The notes under the pieces are model-generated. The model was not told the origin of the DNA and did no database searches. It was given only the letters and a program-made list of their open reading frames with translations. Positions 31,301 to 40,800 of a DNA stretch of 64,000 nt are shown here, in pieces. Each line of letters begins with the position of its first letter. Positions within the stretch are counted from its first letter, which is position 1. The position numbers and the translations under genes were made by a program. This DNA is from Macrosoma leucophasiata (lineage: Eukaryota; Arthropoda; Insecta; Lepidoptera; Hedylidae), in assembly GCA_036365455.1 (NCBI GenBank), contig JAWQUS010000030.1, positions 8,556,001 through 8,620,000 of the forward strand, in the 5' to 3' direction.

Positions 31301-32250
31301 ATGTTGTATATATTTATGTATTGTACTCAAACTTCTTCAAAATTTTGTAGTCTTCGCTATGTATTTTTTAGCATTGGAACTGTTTTGGCTAATGAAGTAA
31401 TGAATTATTCATGTCCTACCATAACCATATTTATGTATTACATAAAGCTGTAAGTTTCCTTATATAAATAAATAAATAATGTTGTTCTAGACTTCACGAA
31501 CTCGTACTGATAGTAAGTAAATCTTGATTAATTAAAGTGACTATCTGTGTATTTAAATTTCAAACAAGTTCAAAAACATTCCGAAGTTTTGAGGATTAAT
31601 ACCTTATCCTTCCTTGAAGTACTTATTAAATTTTATACTACTTACCAAAGTAGTGTAAAATTTTGAATTTCTATCATCACTTATTGTTTTAAATATTACA
31701 ATGCCTTAAATGCGATAAAATAATATCTATGTTGTCTTTGGTAAGTACAAACTTACTTTTCAAACATAGTGCGTGAAATTAAAGACCTCACTTAAAAACA
31801 TGTAAGATGCAAGACAGCACCAAAGGTTATATATAGGAAATACTAGGCTAGTAAACCACAATGTCAGAAAACATCAAAATTCACATACGGTATTGAGTTC
31901 ATACGTTGTGCGCATACGCATCCGATTGTGAGCGGTCCGACGCGCGCCATTGCCCCCGATGCTGTGGTATTGTGTACCTAAGTGGCAGAAATCTACGGAG
32001 AATTTTATTCTTCGTTGATTTCCTCATACATTCACGCTTCAACAATATGCCTTTGGATTAGTCACAAACAGACAATGCAATGTGAATTGAACTAAGTTGG
32101 ACATCGTCGGACTTAGGTATATAATAATATCTACATAAATGTACTTGCCAAAGAAAAGTTCAGTTGTTGCTTTACCTGGATGATACAAAATGTATAAAAT
32201 AGGTTGTGAGTTGAGCCGACATCGACATTCTAACAAAGTTTTAAAATAGG
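28341..32250. other. Gene-poor spacer
   Basis: Apart from the SINE at 28790-28920 I see no gene, RNA or repeat. 31020-31150 is locally richer in CG and GT words and ends in a GTAAGT-like site, which could be non-coding exon or promoter sequence, but this is not supported further. Confidence 0.45.
28790..28920 (-). mobile_element. tRNA-derived SINE fragment, old copy
   Basis: Antisense tRNA-like head: ACCCAGGAATCAAACCCTGG is the box B region and CTACCACTAGACTACTAAAG the box A region. Part of the body follows (GAGTGGCACTGGGAAACTTTC). Same diverged subfamily as 14663-14822. Confidence 0.65.
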
Positions 32251-32252
32251 TA

Positions 32253-32311
32253 TATGTATGTATCTTCACACCAGGTCCCTAACGGGGTAGGCAGAGAGTG
32301 TAGTGTGTAGT
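32253..32311 (-). mobile_element. LINE 3' end fragment
   Basis: Antisense copy of the last codons and tail of the 57245-57990 LINE: (TATG)n, then CTTCACACCAGGTCCC and TAACGGGGTAGGCAGAGAG. An extreme 5' truncation. Confidence 0.65.
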
Positions 32312-32599
32312 GTTGAAATATATAATATATTGTAATATAATGTCTTAAACTCGAAACTTAAAAATTTACTTAATATATACATTATACACACTTTACTAAG
32401 GCAGATGGATAATAATATGTGCCCAATAATCAATGGTCTTGAAAATAAGTCTTTCTGTATAATATTAGGTACATAATACTTATCTTGAAATTGGCAGTTT
32501 AAATTGAATAGAAAGTTTTCGTTACAGATATTTACGTTTACAAATTTCATCATTTTAAATTCCATAAATGATATAGGTACATACAATAAGGGGGAATAT

Positions 32600-33802
32600 G
32601 AATTTTAATAGACATTCTATTAATTTTTACTCCGTGCCTACCTACAGGTTTACGTACTTCGTTACATATTTTTCCTAAACATTATTCATTGTATGAATTT
32701 TGACCATTTCAACAAAATTCCTCAGCTACATCGATTTCACAGGAATTTAGCTATTCCCACGTTTAAACTGTCGCAACTTTTTCAAAGGACTCCTTTTGTG
32801 TTTTTTGCTACTTTCATCCTGCTCACGCTCAAAGGGATTCGTATTCGTTTATTTCTCTCGCACCTTTTGTGATTTATGCGTGTGCTGCGCTCTCAATGGA
32901 AACGACTCTTCCCTAAAGTACCACTCGTTAATTCCATTTTTAAAAGGGCCAACGGATACGTTGTCTCCGGTGTTGTCACCACCGCGCCAATCAAAAGGCA
33001 TCCTATATGGGCTGCATTGCATCCATTCCATTTTCACAGTTCGATTGGGCGCGAACGGAAGCGGGATTCCGTCTACGGATGAAAGTTCATAGTTTAACAA
33101 TATTTTTGTTTGAGTACACAGTGGCCAGCCGGCTCGCCATTATTCTCGTGCGTGCGCGTGCGCCGCTGCGTGTTAGTTGTGCCTGCAGCACGACCAAGAA
33201 TAGCCGTCACTACGATAGTATAGTTACTGCCTCCTACATTTGGGTCCATTCCGTCCGTAAACTGTTCATCATAAACTCTCCGCGGGTTGTGTAACGTGTC
33301 CTTTTAATTCGTTACGAGCGCCGTGACGAACGTGTTTGCGAATCATAGTATAAATATTTAACTTATTACTACTACTTGGACGTTTGTAAACTTTGCTATT
33401 TTTGGCATAAGGATAGTTATCGTATAGTTTGTCACGCGTTGTGATACCTAATTGATAACATCGAGTGTCCGTAGATAACAAAAATGACAACCGGCTAAAG
33501 CGAAACTGCTGATTACTTGTACAATTAATTCAGTCAGATAGGTTCAGTTTTTGCGAGATTCTGAAGTGTGATATAATAATCTTAAAGGTTACGTGCTGTG
33601 TTGACTACATATGAATGATGCGCCTATACCGGTGCAAGTGTGGTAGAGGTGGACCTATTTTCGTAGCACGGAAATAAGAGCGGCAAAACGAACAAAAAGC
33701 TTGACTACCTAAAAACTTGTGGATGCAGTATCCAGTGTATTTCTGTCTAATGTGAACCGATAATTATAACAGTTTTGTGAGAACTAGTGCGTGACTAGCA
33801 AA
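32600..33802 (+). promoter_or_regulatory. Possible promoter/5' UTR region upstream of the 33803 exon
   Basis: Less AT-rich than flanking DNA, with CG-containing words concentrated at 33020-33330. No TATA box or initiator can be fixed by eye. Several frames are open here on both strands, but none has recognisable content. Confidence 0.3.
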
Positions 33803-33854
33803 ATGAAGAAAAGAACAATATCGAAGTTGAAATCTATATTTGGATCTAAAAAAG
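33803..33854 (+). CDS. Candidate first coding exon of an unrecognised gene
   Basis: ATG at 33803 in a good context (AGCAAAATGA), with an in-frame TAG at 33785-33787, opens an 18-codon lysine-rich start (MKKRTISKLKSIFGSKK) ending at a GTAATT donor, phase 1. Upstream, 33120-33300 is locally CG-rich (GTGCGTGCGCGTGCGCCGCTGCG), unlike its surroundings, as expected for a promoter or 5' UTR. No later exon was found between here and 64000, so the gene would have a very long first intron or extend beyond the window. The family is not recognised; the basic start could contact membrane or nucleic acid, but that is only a guess. Confidence 0.4.
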
Positions 33855-34825
33855 GTAATTCTATATTGACATGGAAATCATAAATTAATATTTAATGAAC
33901 TATATATACCTTAGGTACCTACTTACTTTTCGTATATCGAAATGTCACCTTAAAACAACAGCACCCATCAGAGACTAGCAAAAAGTTGTCTCGTAAGTAT
34001 TATTGGTAGGTACGGTAGGTATGTCATTTAAATCTGTTTGAATAATACATATAGAAAGTAAGAAATAATAATTAAAACTGAGCAGAAATCTCTCTAATGA
34101 AATGAAACCAAAACCGATAGGTAAATAAATCTGACCATCATAAGATTTCATAATTAATTCTATACCATAGTGCGTCAAAATTTGAACTCAAAAACATGTT
34201 AGGTAGGTACTAACGTATTTTTCAAGGTTACCGGATAAAAACTGTCCATACACAAAATTTAATTTCAATCACGTAGATACACAGTTTTTGCCTGGCACTG
34301 AATTAAATGTGTTGCTTGCTAGAATTTTAAGACAAAAGTTGAATTGAAATAGGAAATTACGTTTTTTACCATTCTCATACGTTTAATTTAATCTGAAATA
34401 TAATGTTAGTACAGAAATGAGATAATTCACAGTAATTGACTGCATCGTGTTGCGTTGTATGTACCGTTGAGCATTAGCGTGTTTTTTATTCATATTGGAA
34501 ATTTTTATGCACTCCGCATTTCTTCACGCTATTGCGCAGCTGGGTCTAAGAGTATTTTTTATAAACCTACACCCCTCGAGATGAACAGCTGCGCTGGACT
34601 TTTAACAGCCCGAGCAAATTGAACAAACATTAAAAAGGTCTATAAATTCCTGACAGCTGAAAGTGTGTAGCTTATTAATAAACCGCTGTAATTGGTTCGG
34701 TACGTATTGATGTTGAATTGGGCAGGCTCAATTGGAGCTATTTTTGAAAGGTCCAAGTTATTGCATACCTATGGCATATCCCTTTCTTAAAAAGATTGGC
34801 TCTTTTCTCTTTTTTATGTAATAAA

Positions 34826-34950
34826 GGTGGCTGGCAAACAAGCATGCAGTTCACATTAATGTTAAGTGATAATGCGTGGCCACCCCTGTGACCTTAGTTG
34901 TTATATTGCTGTGATATTTATAAGGAAGCCATAATACACCATCTAATGAG
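34826..34950 (+). repeat. Dispersed repeat, same family as 13915-14050
   Basis: GGCTGGCAAACAAGCATGCAG, TTCACATTAATGTTAAGTGATA and TGGCCACCCCTGTGACCTTAG in the same order as the Arf intron copy. Confidence 0.55.
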
Positions 34951-35036
34951 AACACGATAGTGCCGAATACTTTTTTCATTTTGGTGGCAGATAGATAACG
35001 TAATGCGGATAACCTACGCTCTCGAAGGTTCAGTCG

Positions 35037-35190
35037 CATAATGTACTTTTCGCAAAATGCACTCCATGTGCAAAACGTACCATTGACACAATGCACCTTT
35101 CTCAAAAAGTACCTTTGTCATAATGCACCTTTCTCAAATTGTACCTTTCTCAAAATGCACCCTTCTCAAAATGTACCATTCTCACAATGT
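35037..35190 (+). repeat. Minisatellite, about 16-18 bp unit
   Basis: About nine degenerate units of the form AATGCACCTTTCTCA, with variants such as AAAGTACCTTTGTCAT and AAATGTACCATTCTCA. Confidence 0.75.
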
Positions 35191-35225
35191 AAAAACTGTT
35201 ATATTTGAGCTAGCTTTTGTACCTA

Positions 35226-35418
35226 TCCATCTAATATATAAAATTCTCGTGTCACAGTTTTCGTTGCCATACTCCTCCGAAACGGCTGTACAGATTCTCA
35301 TGAAATATTGTGAGCATATTGGGTAGGTCTGAGAATCGGCCAACATCTATTTTTCATAACATTTTTGGACATTTTTTTTTATTTTCTAGGGCGATACGAA
35401 GTTAGCCAGGACAGCTAA
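35226..35418 (-). repeat. 'GGACAGCTAAG' dispersed repeat, inverted copy
   Basis: Starts CTAATATATAAAATTCTCGTGTCAC, contains CTCCGAAACGGCTGTACAGATT and ends GCGATACGAAGTTAGCCAGGACAGCTAAG. Inverse of the 26112 type. Confidence 0.5.
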
Positions 35419-36226
35419 GTGTACCTGTAAATTTGTACGAACGCTGGAATCGTGCATTTTTGAAAAGTCGTAAGTTATACGACCTTGCTTTGAAAATACC
35501 AATTGAACTAGGGCGGTTCCAGATATTATGATCTGAACCGAATAACGACACATTTTTACAGCAATAACTGAACCAAATGTTTCGCTCAATTTTTCGGTAA
35601 CATAATAACACATAGGTATACTTACTATTACTTACATAAAATGTGCCGAACCCTTTGGCAAAATACAGGCGTGGTTTTATTTATTCCGCGCATCTCTCGT
35701 GTACTTATAATGTACACAATCACATTGTTGTTACGTATGTTAGTGATAACCTAGAGTGAACGAGTTAGTATAAAGCCAGTGATAAGCACGTGCTGTGCAA
35801 GCCGTGATACAGCCAAAGCCACTGTTTACGTGTTTGTATCGCGTTCAGTGGTTCAGAGTTGGTTACAGTGCGCTGAACGATACTTGTTTCATATGTGAAT
35901 TATGCGCGTGCTCAATTGTTTCTAAAATATGCTCGCTTGTTTATGTGTTCAACGTAAAAATGGTGAGGAATTGTTGTTTGCTTTATTGCACTACGTCATC
36001 TTTCTCTTTATTTTTATGATAATCTACTTTCAACTGTTTTGCATGATTCAGTTGAGAAATGTAATTTGCAATACCACTCAACGGGAGCCTGGGAAGAGAA
36101 TATACGGTATTATTTCACGCCTGTGATAGGTTCCAGCATTTTTAACGAATTCTGTTCTATATTTTTTATTACAAAATACCTCTTTACTGTAATACTTAGT
36201 CAAACAGTTACGGTTTTTTAATCTGT

Positions 36227-36600
36227 TGTAATAAAACTCCCAAGGTACTCAGCACTCCATATATTTAGCACTCCTTATTGTAATAAAACTCCCAAGGTAC
36301 GTAGCACTCCATATATTTTAGCACTCCTTATAATATCGACACTTGCACCAATATACAATTCTTCAGCGCAGACACAGTACCATCAATACCGAGTATAATA
36401 TTTTCGCTAAGCCACTTTAAGCACAACCTTTCGGTTCGACGGTCCGTAATCAAGTGAGCGCGTTTTGCTTTCGGCCACGTTTTTAAGCTACCACTGACAG
36501 CTGTCACTCGTGACTATGTTTCCGTCAGTTGGCAATTCGAAAACAAAGTGAAGTTTGAACAACAGTGTTGCCAGTTTCATAAATAATTAATAACCTAACA
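36227..36600 (-). repeat. 3' LTR of the gypsy element
   Basis: 374 bp, same sequence as 43266-43639. Its outer end holds a tandem duplication: 36227-36278 and 36279-36331 both begin TGTAATAAAACTCCCAAGG and end CACTCCTTAT. Confidence 0.95.
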
Positions 36601-36934
36601 TTCGTCCATCCTGATCGCGTGTATGTCCTCATACACGTCATAATTTAAACCTAACATTCGGTCAGTTGTGCGATCAGCACCTACTAAGATCATTAAAAAT
36701 CATACAAACAAAGCTATAAGTACAATAACAACGAGAAAAGAAAAGAAATAACATTCATTAATTCTTATTTCTAACTTATGCTTTTATTTTACACAATCTT
36801 AAATCATCACGCTATGCAAAATCCCTCTAGGGATTTAGCAGAGAAATTAACAAATTAATTGCAATTACAGTAGCAATGAAGTAGTTCTAAACATCACTTC
36901 AATTTATGTTTAAGAAATCAGGATTGCGGCATAG

Positions 36935-37265
36935 ATCTTATTGTAAACCCATCCATTTCTTGCAATAAGATGTATTCCGTCTATACGCACAGAGCATGAG
37001 ACACTCGCTGGCCTGGCAACGAACCCATCCATTCTCGAAGCCAAGACAGCAAATCGACAACCCTGTGAACCCATCCATTCTCACAGTGAGTTGTCAATGC
37101 CACATGCCTAGTTTGTATCCATAGAAATAATGTCTATCAATTCTGACACAACAATAATAACATGATTAGTCTTATTTGTAAACCCATCCATTCTTACAAT
37201 AAGACAGCAAATCGACAATACTGTGAACCCATCCATTCTCACAGTAATTGTCAATGTCTCACGCT
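36935..37265 (-). other. Array of five stem-loops with an invariant loop
   Basis: Five copies of a 12-13 nt loop (ACCCATCCATTC on +; GAATGGATGGGT in the element's sense strand) are each flanked by complementary arms. H1 is 36935-36971 (9-bp outer stem ATCTTATTG). H2 is about 37013-37044 (weak: CGA/TCG plus TGGC/GCCA). H3 is 37056-37095 (GACAAC/GTTGTC outside CTGTGA/TCACAG). H4 is 37171-37203 (TTGTAA/TTACAA inside CTTA/TAAG). H5 is 37214-37252 (GACAAT/ATTGTC outside ACTGTGA/TCACAGT). H3 and H5 differ by a compensatory C-G to T-A change. Bases 36993-37003 and 37255-37265 could pair and enclose H2-H5. Confidence 0.75.
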
Positions 37266-37542
37266 TAGTTTGTAACCAACATCAATCATTTCAATCCATA
37301 AATTCTGACACACTCTTAACCACGTATTTAAGTCCCATTTATTAACACATCTTCACTACAATAGAACTCATCACGATATTTTGTAAGACTATATTACTGG
37401 TCACTCGTAACCTAAACTACAAATCGACAAAACATGAGCTTATCTTTTCTTAAACTAACTTGTATAATCACCAATCATGAGTTTCAATATTTTATACATC
37501 CACTAATACAATATTACACTAATACAATAATTTACCATTACT

Positions 37543-37862
37543 CTGCCTCGGTAGCCTAGTGGTAGCAGGCCACTACTACTACGCTGAGGTCCTGGGTTCG
37601 ATTCCCGGGTAGGGGGTTATCAGAGATAATGGTGAAAAAGCCTTTATCTCTGGTTCTATTGGGATTTTTCCATTTTCTGGAAATTTCCCAGTACCTCAAA
37701 GTTTGGTAATGTGCCCGGAGATGTCAACAGGCTCGCCACCTGTTACATGGGCCAAAACGTAACCGGCGAGTCGTGGGTGTTTGCATGTATGCTTGAATGC
37801 ATGCATTTACCTCTGCCTACCCCTTCGGGGATTACAGGCGTGAAGTTACGTTTTTTTTACGT
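37543..37862 (+). mobile_element. tRNA-derived SINE, full-length, inserted in the gypsy 3' region
   Basis: Head with pol III box A TAGCCTAGTGG (37552-37562) and box B GGTTCGATTCC (37595-37605) at tRNA-like spacing. The body follows, then a 3' tail CTCTGCCTACCCCTTCGGGG...GGCGTGAAG and GTTACG repeats. The target duplication TTTACCATTACT is at 37531-37542 and 37863-37874; the right copy includes the gypsy TAA stop. Very close to 53597-53907. Confidence 0.93.
37552..37605 (+). promoter_or_regulatory. Internal RNA polymerase III promoter of the SINE
   Basis: Box A TAGCCTAGTGG and box B GGTTCGATTCC match the tRNA consensus and are separated by 32 bp. The same pair is intact at 53597-53907. Confidence 0.75.
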
Positions 37863-37869
37863 TTTACCA

Positions 37870-40800
37870 TTACTCCTCGTTATCAGTTATACGAGTATCA
37901 TCATCAGTTTCAGATTCATGAACCTCTAACGCGGCTACATGAACCCAAGGCAGCATTCGGTCCGCGGCTACAGTGGTTTGTCTTTTGTTTTTGGTTCCAG
38001 TCAATCCCGGAATGGCTGCTAACCTATACCTATCATTGCCTAATACAGACTCTACGCGGTACGGTCCTACATACGAGGGAAGTAGTTTCTTGCTCTTGCC
38101 GTCGTTATTAAAATCTGTTTTTGTTATTTTAACTAGTTCTCCTTCAGCATAAAGTCGCGAAGGACGTCTCCCTTTATTATAATATTGTTTCTGTTTATCT
38201 TGCTGTACATTAATAGAGTCTTTGACCTGTTCCCTAATTGTAGTAAGATCATTACTTCCGCAAGCGTTTTGTCGCAGTTCGTTTAATTTCGGATCGATCT
38301 CGGAAAGAACGCTCGAGCCAAACATTACTTCAGCCGGTGTTTTGCCCGTAGTCTTCTGGGTAGTGTTATTTAAACCCCATTGTACTTTACCTACTGCAAT
38401 ATCCCAATCTTTTTCATCCTGGTTTAAATTCTGAGTCGAGAGTGAATTGAGGATAGTACGGTTGTATCTTTCGACTTGTCCGTTTGACCGCGGACTTGCC
38501 ACAGCGTTAAGAACGTGTCTTATGCCTTTATCCAAACAAAATCTTTTGAAGGCATGAGATGTAAAACATGTTCCTCGATCGCTGATGATACGATCAGGAA
38601 CGCGGAATGTATAGAAAATATCTTCCAAAACTCTTATCGCGCTCTGAGTTTTCGTGTTTCGTACTGGTTTTGTGAATACGAATTTTGTGAAGCCGTCAAC
38701 TATGACCAAAAGATGACTATTACCCCGTTTTGACCTGACGAAAGGCCCAAGGTGGTCAATATGAAGAGTATGGAAGGGAATTTCGACCTTTTCAATCGGA
38801 TGCAGATAGCCCTCTTTAGCAGAGTTACTATTCTTTTTGGCGTAAGCACACTCAATACAAGCACCTACGTATTTTTTTACAAAAGAAGACATCTTTGAAA
38901 ACCAATATGATCTCTTCAGGCGTTCTAAAGTCTTTTCAATTCCAAAATGACCTATTTCGTCGTGATTAATGCGACAAAGTTGCCACCTTGCACCTTTGGG
39001 TACCACCCAACGTATGTTCGTTCGATCCCCGTCTAAATAGCGATACAATCTGTTATCTTTAACTAAGAAATTGTCTCTAATGTACTTTAGTCCATCTGCA
39101 TCTATACCTGAAACAAGAATATCGCGAATTCTACAGAGCTCAGAGTCACCTAGCTGCAATGTTTGTAACCAATCGTCGTTAGAAATAGTCATTACCGTAG
39201 GGTATTGTTCTAAAATGTTCGACGTTTCGTCATCATTTACAGGGTTTCTAGATAAAGCATCGACATGCATCATTTTTGTTGCTGGACGATACTCGACGGA
39301 GAACTGAAATTCCTGCATAAGCAACCACCAACGTGCTACTCGGGGAAGAATGTCTCGTTTTGTGAAAGTTGATCGGAGAGCGCTGCAGTCTGTAACAATT
39401 TTAAAGTCCTTTCCCAACAAATACACTCTAAACTTTTTCAATGCACAAACCACCGCAAGTGTCTCCAACTCATAAGCATGAAAGTTTTTCTCTTCCGGGG
39501 ATGTCATGCGACTGTAATAACAAACTGGTCTAAAAGAATCACCATCTGATCTCTGCAATAAAACACCTCCAACTCCTAACTTACTAGCATCAGTGTGAAG
39601 TTCGTGCTCAGCTGCTGGATCATAAATTACCAAAATGGGTCTATCGACCAGCATTGCCTTGAGACTGGAAAATGCCTTCTCTTGATCAGACGTCCAAAGC
39701 CAACTGGCATTCTTACGGAGTAGCTTTGTTAACGGATCTGCCAATGAGGCGAAATTTCGGATAAATTTTCGAAAATACCCTACTAGGCCAAGGAACTGCC
39801 TCACTGTATGTTGGTTCGTTGGGCAAGGAAAATCTAGTACACATTGAATTTTCTTACTACCTGGACGCACTCCGGCCGCGCTTATCTCGTAACCTAAATA
39901 ATCTATTTGACTCATTAAAAACTCGCATTTGGATAGGTTAAGAGTTAAATTGGCTTTCTCCAATATTTGAAAGACATTTTCTAGTCTTGATAAACACTCG
40001 TCAACATTCCTACCGTAAATCAAAACGTCATCAATGTATGCTGTTGCACCATCGTAGCGCGCTTGTCCTAATACACGGTTCATCATACGTTGGAACACAG
40101 CTGGGGCATTCGCTAAGCCAAATGGCATACGATTAAACTCGTATTGGCCATCTGGCGTAACGAACGATGTAAGTGGTCGCGATTGTTCCGAGATAGGGAC
40201 TTGATAGTACCCAGAAGTTAAATCGAGAGTGACAAAATAAGCCTGGCCAGATAAACGGGCAATTTCATCATCGATATTCGGCATAGGATATCTTTCTTTT
40301 ATGGTTACAGAATTCAGCATTCTATAATCTACACACATACGTAGCTTACCATCTTTCTTTCGGACTAGAATTATTGGACTTGCGTACTCAGAAACCGACT
40401 CTCTAACTATCCCGGCTTCTAACATTTCAGCGATCATATCTCGTACGTTACTTCGCTCTTTATGAGAAAGTCTATATGGTCTATAAACAACTGGTTTCTT
40501 ATTATTAAGTTCAATTGTCATTTCCGTGACGTTAGTACAACCTAACTCCTTCAATGAAGACGCGAAGCAATGACAATACTTATCCAACAATTCCAAAAGC
40601 CTACATCGTTGGGTTTGATCTAAACCGTCTCCTATTTGGATCTTGTCCCTATCGAGTAAACCCTTAGAGTTACCTGAAAATTGCGCGACTATACTATTTA
40701 CTTCCTTAACATCTGAACCTCTACCTATAACCATACCTTCCCTTAGGCGACTACTTATAGAAACTGGTAGCACAGTTACATAGACGACATTATTCCGAAC

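Noticed and set aside
32796..33294. Overlapping frames of 68-98 codons on both strands
   Set aside because: Open on several frames because of locally lower AT content; no recognisable protein. Better read as a promoter or 5' UTR region.
36935..37265. CRISPR-like array
   Set aside because: Eukaryotic retroelement context, irregular spacing, and the repeated part is a loop within variable stems rather than repeats separated by spacers.
36601..37530. env-like gene of an errantivirus between pol and the 3' LTR
   Set aside because: No open frame of useful length; the segment is the hairpin array and non-coding sequence.
37553..37625. tRNA gene with boxes A and B
   Set aside because: It is the head of a SINE with a conserved body and tail, repeated at 53597 and flanked by a target duplication.
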